The translations under genes and the position numbers were made by a program. Positions 20,275 through 30,290 of a stretch of DNA of 64,000 nt are shown piece after piece. This DNA is from Rikenellaceae bacterium (GTDB taxonomy: Bacteria; Bacteroidota; Bacteroidia; Bacteroidales; Rikenellaceae), in assembly GCA_015060165.1 (NCBI GenBank), contig SUZC01000004.1, positions 62,001 to 126,000 of the forward strand, read 5' to 3'. The notes below the pieces were generated by a model that was not told where the DNA came from, did no database searches, and was given only the letters and a program-made list of their open reading frames with translations. Position 1 is the stretch's first letter; every line of letters starts with the position of its first letter.

Positions 20275-21216
20275 TTATTTGCAATCACAAGGTTTTTTAT
20301 TTACCTGGAATCGGTTCTCACCACGCTCCAAATATCCAACAACCTGACGAGCCGCTGCAAGGCCTGCATTGATATTAGCTTCAGCAGTCTCGGCACCCAT
20401 CTTTTTAGGTGTAGCAAAGAATCTGGCTCCGAACAATGCTGCCATTGTAGAGTTGTCATCAGGGGCAATATCGGTAATATATTTAAGATCGGTTCGCTCC
20501 ATCATAGCAGCCTCCAATCCAACTTCGTCAATCACCTCCTTACGGGCAGTATTTACAAGTGTCGCACCCTTTGGCATCGACATCAAGAGCTTATAACCGA
20601 TTGACTTTTTAGTCTGCTCAGTGGCAGGGATATGCAACGACAAATAATCAGATGCAGCATACAACTCCTCGACACTTCCAACAGGCTCAACGCCATCGTT
20701 ATCAAACAATGCGCGATCGGTCACGAATGGGTCGTATGCAATAACATTCATACCCAAAGCCTTAGCCTTACGCGCCACCAAACGGCCGACATTACCATAG
20801 GCGTGGATACCTACTGTTTTACCTTGCAACTCGAAACCTGTACCTGGGGTAAACTTATTGCGCGACATATATATCATCATACCCAAAGCCAACTCTGCAA
20901 CTGCATTTGAGTTCTGGCCCGGAGTATTCATAACCGCCACATCTTTGGCCGACGCAGCAGCAAGGTTAACATTATCGTATCCCGCGCCAGCACGAACCAC
21001 AACCTTCAAGTTCTTAGCCGCATCCAGCACCTCGGCTGTAACTTTATCACTTCGGATAATCAATCCATCGACATCGGCAACCGCAGCGATGAGCTCTTCT
21101 GGCTCAGTATATTTCTCCAATCTAACAACCTCATATCCCGCACCTGCAAGGATTTCAGTCATTCCATCTACTGCCTTTTTGGCAAATGGTTTTTCGGTAG
21201 CTATAAGAATTTTCAT
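20275..21216 (-). CDS. serA: D-3-phosphoglycerate dehydrogenase, short type
   Basis: 'VVVRAGAGYDNVNLAAASAKDVAVMNTPGQNSNAVAELALGMMIYMSR', 'GIHAYGNVGRLVARKAKALGMNVIAYDPF'; start MKILIATEKPFAKK; no C-terminal ACT domain. Confidence 0.9.
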   Translation of the reverse strand: MKILIATEKPFAKKAVDGMTEILAGAGYEVVRLEKYTEPEELIAAVADVDGLIIRSDKVTAEVLDAAKNLKVVVRAGAGYDNVNLAAASAKDVAVMNTPGQNSNAVAELALGMMIYMSRNKFTPGTGFELQGKTVGIHAYGNVGRLVARKAKALGMNVIAYDPFVTDRALFDNDGVEPVGSVEELYAASDYLSLHIPATEQTKKSIGYKLLMSMPKGATLVNTARKEVIDEVGLEAAMMERTDLKYITDIAPDDNSTMAALFGARFFATPKKMGAETAEANINAGLAAARQVVGYLERGENRFQVNKKPCDCK

Positions 21217-21350
21217 ATTTTTCTTCTCCTCGGTAAAGTAAATCATCTCACTCTGCTCCCATTCAATAACATCATCCCCGAATGGGTTATGCCGAGTGGG
21301 CAGATGATAGGTAAAGCCCATATTACGATATGGTTAGTTATAATTGTAAA

Positions 21351-22421
21351 TTATTTGTGCAACTGCTCAAACTCCTGCATACAAGCAACCAAAGCCTCAA
21401 CGCTCTCCACCGGACAAGCATTGTAGCACGAAGCACGGAAACCTCCAACCAAACGGTGACCCTTAATTCCAACCATTCCACGCTCCTTGGCAAAGCTCAT
21501 AAACTCGGATGCCAACTCCTCGTTACCCTCACTCATAACGAAACAGATATTCATCAACGAGCGATCCTCCTCGGCAACTGTACCTCTAAACAATGAGTTA
21601 CGGTCGATCTCCGCATAAAGCAATGCTGCCTTCTTCTGATTACGTGCATAGATTACCTCCAAGCCACCCTCAGCCTTCATCCACTTCAAAGTCTCTCGCA
21701 AGACATAGATAGGGAATACAGGTGGGGTATTAAACATTGAGTTATTCTCGACGTGAGTATTCACGTTCATCATCGTGGGCAACTCGCGCTTTACGCTCTG
21801 CAACATATCATCACGGATAATTACAAACGATACTCCCGCAGGGGCAAGGTTCTTCTGCGCACCGCCATATATCATAGCATACTTCGACACATCGACAGGA
21901 CGGCTCAAAATATCAGAACTCATATCTGCAATCAACGGCACTGGAGAGTCGATATCACTCTTATACTCTGTACCATAGATAGTATTATTGGCGCAAATAT
22001 AGAGGTAATCCAGATCAGAAGGTATTTCGAAATTCTTGGGGATATAGGTAAAATTCTTATCCTCAGAAGATGCAACAATCTGCACCTGACCATAAAATTT
22101 AGCCTCCTTGATTGCCTTCTTGGTCCATACTCCCGTATGAACATAACCAGCCTTCTTGCCTAAGAAATTGGCAGGAATATGGAAAAACTGGGTACTGGCA
22201 CCTCCACCCACGAAGTATATTTGGTAATTGTCGGGAATGTTCAGCAACTCGCGGAATAGAGATTTTGCCTCAGCGAGAACTGCATCAAACTCCGGTGTAC
22301 GGTGGGATATCGAAAGCAATGAAAGGCCTGTTCCGTCAAAATCAATAATAGCCTTTGCTGCCGCTTCGAGTACGACATCCGGAAGAATAGATGGTCCGGC
22401 ATTAAAATTATACTTCTTCAT
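21351..22421 (-). CDS. serC: Phosphoserine aminotransferase
   Basis: '[21 protein letters not shown]', '[19 protein letters not shown]', '[23 protein letters not shown]'. Confidence 0.96.
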   Translation of the reverse strand: MKKYNFNAGPSILPDVVLEAAAKAIIDFDGTGLSLLSISHRTPEFDAVLAEAKSLFRELLNIPDNYQIYFVGGGASTQFFHIPANFLGKKAGYVHTGVWTKKAIKEAKFYGQVQIVASSEDKNFTYIPKNFEIPSDLDYLYICANNTIYGTEYKSDIDSPVPLIADMSSDILSRPVDVSKYAMIYGGAQKNLAPAGVSFVIIRDDMLQSVKRELPTMMNVNTHVENNSMFNTPPVFPIYVLRETLKWMKAEGGLEVIYARNQKKAALLYAEIDRNSLFRGTVAEEDRSLMNICFVMSEGNEELASEFMSFAKERGMVGIKGHRLVGGFRASCYNACPVESVEALVACMQEFEQLHK

Positions 22422-22666
22422 ATCAAAATTAGATTAAAATGTTTTACAAATACAGACCTCAATCGAGCTGTTTGTATCTACAAAGTAAACACAAAAATAT
22501 GATTATTCAAAATCCTTTATGGTCTATTTAGAGTCGAATTATCATTTTTTCAGCCCAAAAACACAAAAAACGGCATTTATTTAGAAATTTTAATAACGAT
22601 ATGACACAGAAACAGGGCTAAAGATAAAAAAAGATAATTTTTCAAAAATTTTATCAATTAAACAAA

Positions 22667-22697
22667 GAGGCTCGCCGAAAGTTATTTAGCAAGCCTC
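22667..22697 (-). terminator. Probable terminator for the acyltransferase gene
   Basis: GAGGCT-c-GC / GC-a-AGCCTC imperfect inverted repeat followed by T-rich minus-strand sequence. Confidence 0.55.
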
Positions 22698-22719
22698 CAC
22701 ATATCATATATTAACCTAT

Positions 22720-23823
22720 CTACCCAATCAGCCATCGACTGCCTGGCAGATACGAAACAATCTTAATAGTAAGATACGAGCCCAAGAAAGTAGCCAGGCT
22801 AATTACGGGGATGGCAGCAACGGTCGGAAGAGCCATATTGGTTTTGAAAATAAGCACAAACAACCCTAACCAGAACAGATGCACCAAATATATTCCAAAA
22901 CTCATCTGCGACATATCCGCAATAAGGCCAGGAACAGAGTCCCTCTTTATGCAAGTAAATACCAAGAATACTCCAAAGGTAAACAACACACAATTGATGG
23001 TACAAAATGCCCATCCCAATTCAATCACAGAAGTAGAGTGGACAACCCCCGGAATCGCCTGAATATAAAATGAATATATTGTAATTGCAGCACCAACAAT
23101 CGTAGCTATCAAACCCACGCATAAACGCTTACTGCGACTCCATTCGGGAATGATATAAAAACGGATATAATGAGCCAAAACCACATAACCGATATACCCT
23201 GCAAAATTCCATAACATATGATACTCATTCCAGAAGCATTGACCCCACACCTCACCAAACCATCTGTTCAAATAAGGCATACAAGTTGACAACAAGAAAA
23301 GTCCGATAAAGAACTGTTCCTCGCGACGTGAAGCACGCTCAAGCCAAGGTGAAATAATCGGCATAAAAAGATAGATTCCAATCAGCGGATAGATGTACCA
23401 AAAATGGCCAGCCAGAGTTGGGAAATTAAGGAAGAATCGGGATAAATCTTTGACCGATGTAGCACCATCAATTCCGCCCCACAACAAAGGCAATGTACTA
23501 TAAAGAATCATAAAAAACGCAACAGGTGGCACCACTCGTTTCAAGCGACGAGAATAGAATTGCCAAGAAGTCTGTCCTTTACGGATTGGCAACAACAAAA
23601 ATGCCGAAACCATCATAAACAAAGGGACTGAAATACGCGAAAAACCATCGTAAACCGACACCCATAAGCGATCCACATCGTTAGCCAAAAACGATTGAGG
23701 ACCAGCGATATCAGATGCACTGCCATCGGTCCCATAATAATTCTCGCTAGCATGAACCAAAATCACAAGAAAGCAGGCAAAAATCCTCAAATAATCGAGA
23801 AACACAACACGTTTAGTTGTCAT
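22720..23823 (-). CDS. Acyltransferase 3 family membrane protein
   Basis: 'VVFLDYLRIFACFLVILVHASENYY', 'FGIYLVHLFWLGLFVLIF'; polytopic acyltransferase_3 pattern. Confidence 0.88.
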   Translation of the reverse strand: MTTKRVVFLDYLRIFACFLVILVHASENYYGTDGSASDIAGPQSFLANDVDRLWVSVYDGFSRISVPLFMMVSAFLLLPIRKGQTSWQFYSRRLKRVVPPVAFFMILYSTLPLLWGGIDGATSVKDLSRFFLNFPTLAGHFWYIYPLIGIYLFMPIISPWLERASRREEQFFIGLFLLSTCMPYLNRWFGEVWGQCFWNEYHMLWNFAGYIGYVVLAHYIRFYIIPEWSRSKRLCVGLIATIVGAAITIYSFYIQAIPGVVHSTSVIELGWAFCTINCVLFTFGVFLVFTCIKRDSVPGLIADMSQMSFGIYLVHLFWLGLFVLIFKTNMALPTVAAIPVISLATFLGSYLTIKIVSYLPGSRWLIG

Positions 23824-23971
23824 AATAGTGATAAATTAATTTTCAGTGTCCAAATATACTATTTTATTCTCAGATTAGCCACATTATGACGTAAATCAAG
23901 TAACATTTTGAATTATCAACAATAAAGTTTTCGGCTTTTTGTTGCAAAGGTGGAGAATTGTTGAAAATAAA

Positions 23972-24003
23972 TTTGTTTAAGCGCTAGGGTTATATTATCT
24001 TTG
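23972..24003 (+). promoter_or_regulatory. Bacteroidota-type promoter upstream of yicC
   Basis: TTTG (23972-23975), 20-nt spacer, TATCTTTG (23996-24003) matches TTTG-N19-21-TAnnTTTG. Confidence 0.75.
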
Positions 24004-24088
24004 CGAGGATTTTCGACCACCTTCCACCCTAAAGGGTGGCTGAGAAAAATCATAATAATTTTAGAAAACAGTTAACCCGACTCGAAAA

Positions 24089-24961
24089 ATGATAAAATCG
24101 ATGACCGGTTTCGGCAAAAGCGAAGTGACACTGCCGACAAAAAAAATCAGCGTCGAAGTACGCTCACTAAATTCAAAACAATTAGACTTGACGGTAAAGC
24201 TCCCCGGCATCTATCGTCCATTTGAGTTCGACATAAGAAGCATTGCCTCGGCTGCAATCATCAGAGGAAAAGCCGACGTATCTATCTCAGTTGAAAACAC
24301 CGCAGCCAATACCTCAGCCACAATCAACAAAGAGGTTTTTCGCGAATATATGCACCAAATCAACGATGCATTGGCATACACTGGAATCGACGCCGCATAC
24401 GACGCTATCGTACCCGTTGCAATGCGAATGCCCGAGGTGGTTTCCACCCAAATTGAGAGTGTAACCGAGGAAGAGCAGGCCGCACTTATACAGGCTGTAA
24501 AGGAGGCATTGGCTCGTTTTACAGAGTTCCGCGAACAGGAGGGTGCTACGCTGATTGCCGACCTTCTGAATAGGGTTGACAAAATCGAAGATTACAAACT
24601 TCAGGTCGAGCCATACGAAAAAGCCCGTTGCGAAAATATAAAGAATCGTATTCGCGAGAATTTGGCACAGCTCAAAGTTGACGTTGACAGTAATCGCCTG
24701 GAGCAGGAGATGATATTCTACATCGAGAAGCTCGACATTACCGAGGAAAAGGTTCGCCTCTCTAATCACTGTCGCTATTTCCGCGAGGTTGCAGCAGAAG
24801 AGGAGGCCGCAGGCCGAAAACTAGGATTCATTGCACAAGAGATGGGTCGCGAAATCAACACTCTCGGTTCGAAAGCCAACGAGTCGAATATGCAGATTCT
24901 TGTGGTAAAGATGAAAGACGAATTGGAGAAGATTAAAGAGCAGGTATTAAACATTCTATAA
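24089..24961 (+). CDS. yicC: YicC family endoribonuclease-like protein
   Basis: 'MIKSMTGFGKSEV', 'IAQEMGREINTLGSKANESNMQILVVKMKDELEKIKEQVLNIL'. Confidence 0.95.
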   Translation: MIKSMTGFGKSEVTLPTKKISVEVRSLNSKQLDLTVKLPGIYRPFEFDIRSIASAAIIRGKADVSISVENTAANTSATINKEVFREYMHQINDALAYTGIDAAYDAIVPVAMRMPEVVSTQIESVTEEEQAALIQAVKEALARFTEFREQEGATLIADLLNRVDKIEDYKLQVEPYEKARCENIKNRIRENLAQLKVDVDSNRLEQEMIFYIEKLDITEEKVRLSNHCRYFREVAAEEEAAGRKLGFIAQEMGREINTLGSKANESNMQILVVKMKDELEKIKEQVLNIL

Positions 24962-24972
24962 CCCAACATCAG

Positions 24973-25545
24973 ATGCAAGCGGCAGGAAAACTCATCATAT
25001 TCTCAGCCCCCAGCGGCTCGGGAAAGACTACAATCGTAAAGGAACTTTTGAAACAGTTCCCTCAATTTGAGTTCTCAATATCAGCAACGTCCCGTCAGCC
25101 TCGTGGCACAGAGCAGAACGGCATAGATTACTTCTTTCTCTCGCACGAGGAGTTCAAACAGAAAGTTGCTGCCGACGAATTCATCGAGTGGGAAGAGGTT
25201 TACAACGGCACTTGTTACGGAACTCTCAAAAGCGAAATGACTCGTATCTGGGAGAAAGGTAACGTAATCATTTTTGATGTGGATGTAATGGGAGGTATTA
25301 ATCTCAAACACATCTTCGGCGATAGCGCCTGCTCGATTTTTATAATGCCCCCCTCGATTGAAGTTTTGCGCCAAAGATTGATTGGTCGTGGTACAGACTC
25401 AATGGAGACAATCGAAAAGCGCGTAGCAAAGGCGGGATTTGAGTTATCTAAGGCCGATGAGTTTGACCACGTTGTCGTGAACGACATCTTGGAAGATGCC
25501 ATATCGCAGACTCAAGAAATTATCAACGACTTCCTAAACAAATAA
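24973..25545 (+). CDS. gmk: Guanylate kinase
   Basis: 'LIIFSAPSGSGKTTIVKELL', 'SATSRQPRGTEQNGIDYFFLS'. Confidence 0.96.
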   Translation: MQAAGKLIIFSAPSGSGKTTIVKELLKQFPQFEFSISATSRQPRGTEQNGIDYFFLSHEEFKQKVAADEFIEWEEVYNGTCYGTLKSEMTRIWEKGNVIIFDVDVMGGINLKHIFGDSACSIFIMPPSIEVLRQRLIGRGTDSMETIEKRVAKAGFELSKADEFDHVVVNDILEDAISQTQEIINDFLNK

Positions 25546-25555
25546 TCCGGCACTG

Positions 25556-26374
25556 ATGGGCAAGAAGAGAATGATGCTCTATTTCGGGTCATTCAACCCC
25601 GTACACCGAGGCCATATAGCCTTGGCCGAGTACGCCGTTGAAAGAGATCTATGCGACGAGGTTGCGATGATTATTTCGCCACAGAACCCATTCAAGCATA
25701 GTTGGGCACAAGCAGCCGAGATGGATAGATATGCGATGGTAGAGATTGCTTGCCGTAATTCTCGATTCCCTGAAAGAATTATGCCATCAGTTATAGAATT
25801 TTTACTCGAAAAACCGTCGTACACGATTAATACATTGCGCCACCTCTCGGAAAATTATGGCGACCAGATGGAGTTTGCAATCTTGATGGGGAGTGATTTG
25901 ATAAACCAACTTCCTCGTTGGAAATCGGCCAATGAAATCATTGCTGGCTACGACATTTACGTTTACCCACGGCCCAATATCGAGATGGAGTTTTCTACTC
26001 CTCGCACTACATTTTTGCATGATGCACCGCAACACGATTACTCATCAACCGCAGTAAGAGATGGTATAGAACGCGGCGAGAAAATTGAGGAAATGGTCGA
26101 CAACGAAGTAGCAGCATACATAAGAGAAAAAGGGCTTTGGACTACATCGTACAAGATTACCACACTGACAGCTGCCATAGAGCAAGGAGCTGCAAGCGCT
26201 GAGATGTTTGTCGAGCGAGGTAAATGTTATTTCCGCAAAAACGATTGGGGAAATGCCATCAACGACTTCAAAAAGGCCGAAGAACTTGCGCCAGGACAAA
26301 CTGAGGCAAAACAGTTTATCGAGATGGCCCAAGAGATTTTGGAATTCAGATACAAAGATATATACAACCCTTGA
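25556..26374 (+). CDS. nadD: Nicotinate-nucleotide adenylyltransferase with C-terminal TPR-like extension
   Basis: 'LYFGSFNPVHRGHIALAEYA', 'DYSSTAVRDGIERG'; then 'AEMFVERGKCYFRKNDWGNAINDFKKAEELAPGQTEA'. Confidence 0.92.
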   Translation: MGKKRMMLYFGSFNPVHRGHIALAEYAVERDLCDEVAMIISPQNPFKHSWAQAAEMDRYAMVEIACRNSRFPERIMPSVIEFLLEKPSYTINTLRHLSENYGDQMEFAILMGSDLINQLPRWKSANEIIAGYDIYVYPRPNIEMEFSTPRTTFLHDAPQHDYSSTAVRDGIERGEKIEEMVDNEVAAYIREKGLWTTSYKITTLTAAIEQGAASAEMFVERGKCYFRKNDWGNAINDFKKAEELAPGQTEAKQFIEMAQEILEFRYKDIYNP

Positions 26375-26417
26375 TTTGCCGAAAAGAGTACAAAGGGAAA
26401 AGATAAAGCACAAGAGA

Positions 26418-26999
26418 ATGATTGAAATTGATGATAAAATAGTTAGTAGCGATATCCTCCAAGAGTGTTTTGCCTGCGATTTAGGCAAATGCAAGGGTAT
26501 ATGTTGCGTGGAGGGTGACGCTGGTGCTCCGCTTGAATTAGATGAGGTAGATCTATTGGAGGAAGAGTACGAGAATTATGCACCATATATGACCGAAGAG
26601 GGTCGCCGCGAGGTTGAACGCCAAGGTTTTATGGTGGTCGATTCGGACGGTGACTATACCACGCCCTTGGTTAATAACGCCGAGTGTGCATATGCGTTCA
26701 GTGAAAACGGAGTAACATTCTGCGCTATCGAGAGAGCTTACAGAGAGGGAAAATGCTCATTTTTGAAACCCATCTCGTGCCATCTATATCCAATCAGAGT
26801 GATGCAATTCTCGAATGGTACATTTGGCCTGAACTATCACCGTTGGAGTGTGTGCCGAGATGCTGTGGAGTGTGGTCGCAAGATTGGGCTTCCCGTATAC
26901 AAGGCATTAAAAGAGCCTATTATCAGACGATTCGGAGAAGATTTCTACAAAGCATTGGAGTGTGCCGAGGAACTTCTTAAAGAGCAGGATAACAAATAA
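26418..26999 (+). CDS. DUF3109 family cysteine-rich protein
   Basis: 'FACDLGKCKGICCVEGDAGAPLELDEVDLLEE' and 'SCHLYPIRV'; ATG at 26418 preferred. Confidence 0.85.
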   Translation: MIEIDDKIVSSDILQECFACDLGKCKGICCVEGDAGAPLELDEVDLLEEEYENYAPYMTEEGRREVERQGFMVVDSDGDYTTPLVNNAECAYAFSENGVTFCAIERAYREGKCSFLKPISCHLYPIRVMQFSNGTFGLNYHRWSVCRDAVECGRKIGLPVYKALKEPIIRRFGEDFYKALECAEELLKEQDNK

Positions 27000-27049
27000 C
27001 CAGAAAAAAGAATAATAATTATAAACTTCAAAAAAAGTCCCAAAACCAA

Positions 27050-28087
27050 ATGAATTTACGCAGAACACTGCTTTTATGTTTGCCGTTGCTCATTGCCGGC
27101 ACTGTGTCGGCCCAAACAACCACGACAACACAAAAGGATACAACCAAAAGAAATCTGCCCGCCGATGCTGTTATTGTAAAACGAGTACCCCTTGAATCGG
27201 GTCCTGAATTGAATGTAACCGATGCTCTTGTAGTGGATACTATCCCATCATCAAGCGAAGGCCTGAGTATAGTGCTTTACAACGATAACACTTGGAGATT
27301 CGTAAGAAACAGAAATATCGACGTACTCGATGAGACTGTTTTTACATCGGATTGGGATACCACAAAAATTCAAGTTTACAAGACCGAGTTGAAGGATTTG
27401 CCTATTTCGATGGTTATCGATTTGGTAGACTCTCTGAAAAGCTATCACTATCCCCACAAAGGTCGTGTAACATCAAAGTATGGCCCACGCCGCCGTAGAA
27501 TCCACCAAGGTACCGATATCGACCTTGAAACAGGTGAGCCGATATATGCTACATTTGATGGCCGCGTGAGAATCACCACATACGTAAGATATGGCTACGG
27601 AAATCTTGTTGTGATTCGCCACGACAACGGTTTGGAGACATATTATGCCCACCTTTCAGAGATTAACGTAAAGCCTAATCAGTGGGTAACAGCCGGTCAG
27701 GTAATCGGAAAGGGTGGCAACACAGGTCGAAGCACTGGTTCACATCTCCACTACGAGATTCGCTACAAAGGTCAGACATTCGATCCAGAGCGTTTGATTG
27801 ACTTCTCTACGGGCACACTCCGCCGAGAGACTTTCCTTTTGAAGCGAACATATTTTAGTCCATACTCTCGATTCACACAAGATTTTGACGAAGAGGTACA
27901 GAGCGCCGAGGAAGATAAGAAGATTGCAGCCGAGGCTGCCGCTAAGAAGTACCACATCGTAAAACGTGGTGACACATTGGGTCGTATTGCGATTAACAAC
28001 CGTACTACGGTAACAAAGTTGTGTCAGCTTAATGGCATCCGGAAGACTACGGTTCTGCAAATCGGCCAGCGAATTAGAGTACGATAA
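27050..28087 (+). CDS. M23 family metallopeptidase with C-terminal LysM
   Basis: 'GRVTSKYGPRRRRIHQGTDIDLETGEPIYATFDGRVRI', 'GSHLHYEIRYKG', 'YHIVKRGDTLGRIAINNRTTVTKLCQLNGI'. Confidence 0.94.
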   Translation: MNLRRTLLLCLPLLIAGTVSAQTTTTTQKDTTKRNLPADAVIVKRVPLESGPELNVTDALVVDTIPSSSEGLSIVLYNDNTWRFVRNRNIDVLDETVFTSDWDTTKIQVYKTELKDLPISMVIDLVDSLKSYHYPHKGRVTSKYGPRRRRIHQGTDIDLETGEPIYATFDGRVRITTYVRYGYGNLVVIRHDNGLETYYAHLSEINVKPNQWVTAGQVIGKGGNTGRSTGSHLHYEIRYKGQTFDPERLIDFSTGTLRRETFLLKRTYFSPYSRFTQDFDEEVQSAEEDKKIAAEAAAKKYHIVKRGDTLGRIAINNRTTVTKLCQLNGIRKTTVLQIGQRIRVR

Positions 28088-28110
28088 TACCAACTAAAAA
28101 CCTAAATAGA

Positions 28111-29490
28111 ATGAAAAAGCTTATACTTATCACCATCTTCATATGCGGAATGCTATCCGCTATGGCACAGGAACAGAAGGCCGAAAAAGCTTTGGTTGAC
28201 TATATAAACAATGATGATAAGAGCTACAAATGGCAAGAGGCTGATAAATTACGAGGTGAGGGTTGTACGATATATCGTCTGGATTTCACATCACAGACAT
28301 GGAGGGATAATGTATGGAGCCACCAGTTGATAGTTATCATTCCCGACAAAATAAGCCACGATGAGGTATTGCTTCACGTTGCTGGTGGTGCTGTTGACAC
28401 CAAGACTCACAAACCAAATCTTTATGGATGGGAGCATCGTGCCATAAAATTCCAAAGTGGAATAGCTGCACGATGTGAAGCCGTAACGGCGATTCTATGG
28501 CACGTTCCAAGACAGCCACTCTACGGCAATAAGTACGAAGATGAATTACTATCGTTTACACTACACAAATTCCAGCAAGATAAGGACTACTCTTGGCCAT
28601 TGCTATTCCCAATGGTAAAGAGTGTGGTAAGAGCAATGGACGCAATCGAGGAGTTCACAAAACAGAAGCACAATGCCGAGGTAAACAAATTCGTGATAAA
28701 CGGATTTTCTAAACGTGGTTGGACAACTTGGCTTACAGCAGGTACGGGCGACAAGCGTGTGGTAGCCATTGCACCAATGGTTATCGACATACTTAATATG
28801 CCGGTGAGCGTTCCTTATCAGCGACATATGTTCGGTAGCTATAGTATTATGATTCAGGATTACATCCGTCTTGGACTCACCGAGGAGCTTGTAACGCCAT
28901 CAGGATTGGAGCTTGTGAAGATGATCGATCCATATTCGTATCGTAGTCAATACACTATGCCGAAGATGGTATTCCTGGGTTCGAACGACCCATATTGGAC
29001 GGTAGATGCAGTAAAGAACTACATTGACGAGATACCAGGCACAAAATTTACCGCTTATTCCACCAATGCGGGTCACGACCTTGACGACGAGGCAATCACT
29101 TCACTTGAAGCATTCTTCCACCAGACTATCAACGGTGCAAAGTACCCAAAGTTTGAATACACACCTCGCCAATTGGAGGATTGTGCAATGATTGATATCA
29201 AGGCCAACAAGCGACTACTTGAAGAGGTTATAGTTTGGGAGGCTGTATCTGAGAACAAGGATTTCCGCAAATGTCAATTCATACCGCGAATAGTCGATGG
29301 GGTAGTCGGCAAAAAGAGTTTCTCGGTTAAAGTAGATTATCCGAAACAAGGCAACAAGGCATTCGTTGTAATGCTGAAATACAAGCATCCGTCGAAGGAG
29401 GGGACATATAATATAAGTACGCGTATGTATACGGCCGACAACGATGAACTATTCGAGGAGGCATTTGTCTCAAAACAATCAGAGGAATAG
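28111..29490 (+). CDS. PhoPQ-activated pathogenicity-related (PqaA-type) protein
   Basis: Signal peptide; 'VINGFSKRGWTTWLTAGTGDKRVVAIAPMVIDILNMP', 'MVFLGSNDPYWTVDAVKNYID' typical of the family. Confidence 0.88.
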   Translation: MKKLILITIFICGMLSAMAQEQKAEKALVDYINNDDKSYKWQEADKLRGEGCTIYRLDFTSQTWRDNVWSHQLIVIIPDKISHDEVLLHVAGGAVDTKTHKPNLYGWEHRAIKFQSGIAARCEAVTAILWHVPRQPLYGNKYEDELLSFTLHKFQQDKDYSWPLLFPMVKSVVRAMDAIEEFTKQKHNAEVNKFVINGFSKRGWTTWLTAGTGDKRVVAIAPMVIDILNMPVSVPYQRHMFGSYSIMIQDYIRLGLTEELVTPSGLELVKMIDPYSYRSQYTMPKMVFLGSNDPYWTVDAVKNYIDEIPGTKFTAYSTNAGHDLDDEAITSLEAFFHQTINGAKYPKFEYTPRQLEDCAMIDIKANKRLLEEVIVWEAVSENKDFRKCQFIPRIVDGVVGKKSFSVKVDYPKQGNKAFVVMLKYKHPSKEGTYNISTRMYTADNDELFEEAFVSKQSEE

Positions 29491-29511
29491 ACCAACAATT
29501 AGGTATATAAT

Positions 29512-29545
29512 AACTATGGCAACTTCATGTGGAGTTGCCATAGTT
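29512..29545. terminator. Bidirectional terminator
   Basis: 13-bp AACTATGGCAACT / AGTTGCCATAGTT between convergent genes. Confidence 0.7.
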
Positions 29546-29567
29546 TATTTATGTCAGACCGAATTTG

Positions 29568-30227
29568 CTAATACTCTCTGGCTCCAAAGATTGTGGAACC
29601 GATGCGTACCTCAGTTGAACCATATTCCAGAGCAATGGGGTAGTCATCGGACATTCCCATCGAGAGCATATCAAACTGCTCACCGAAATACTCTGCAAGC
29701 TCACGTTTGCAAGCCGCAAGTCGCTCGAAATCGGCTCTAACGACCTGCTCATCGTCGGTAAATGTTGCCATACCCATCACTCCTCGCAGGCGGATATTGG
29801 GATAGCGATCGAATCCTCCAGACTGTACAAAGCTGAGCAGTTCATCATAATCCCAACCCGATTTGGTCTGCTCCGAAGTAACGTGAATCTCCAACAAGCA
29901 ATCAATCCTGCGGCCGCACTTCTCTGCCTGACGATTTATCTCTTCGGCCAATCGTTCGCTATCAAGCGACTCGATAAGCGACACGAAGGGGGCTATATAC
30001 TTCACTTTATTTGTTTGCAAATGGCCAATCATCACCCATTCTATATCGCTATGTAATACTTCATGCTTGGCCTTCAACTCCTGCGGGCGACTCTCGCCAA
30101 AGGCACGCTGACCAGCATCGTAAGCTTGCTGCAACGCCTCAACTGGATGAAATTTCGAGACAGCTAAAAGCCTGACTCCCTGCGGTAGACTCTCGCGCAA
30201 ACGTAATATTTCACTTGCTATTGACAT
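29568..30227 (-). CDS. YggS family PLP homeostasis protein
   Basis: 'VRLLAVSKFHPVEALQQAYDAGQRAFGESRPQEL', 'EWVMIGHLQTNKVKYI', 'LSMGMSDDYPIALEYGSTEVRIGSTIFG'. Confidence 0.95.
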   Translation of the reverse strand: MSIASEILRLRESLPQGVRLLAVSKFHPVEALQQAYDAGQRAFGESRPQELKAKHEVLHSDIEWVMIGHLQTNKVKYIAPFVSLIESLDSERLAEEINRQAEKCGRRIDCLLEIHVTSEQTKSGWDYDELLSFVQSGGFDRYPNIRLRGVMGMATFTDDEQVVRADFERLAACKRELAEYFGEQFDMLSMGMSDDYPIALEYGSTEVRIGSTIFGAREY

Positions 30228-30290
30228 CGTTTTCTGTTTTTAGAGTGTAAAAATACTCATTTTAGCATTAAAAACACGTGATGGCCAAAA

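Noticed and set aside
19113-20372. 419-aa + strand ORF antisense to the DUF1015 gene
   Set aside because: It mirrors a confidently assigned minus-strand CDS and its translation shows no recognisable domain; best explained by low stop-codon density in the antisense frame.
24020-24090. TPP riboswitch-like words (GGGTGGCTGAGA ... AACCCGAC) before yicC
   Set aside because: Only the CTGAGA-like box is present; the second conserved arm (ACCTGATCnGG..AATnCC) and closing P1 are missing, and yicC is not a thiamine gene.
28111-29490. PhoPQ-activated family protein as a virulence factor
   Set aside because: The family name is historical; no PhoPQ genes here and no sequence evidence for virulence.
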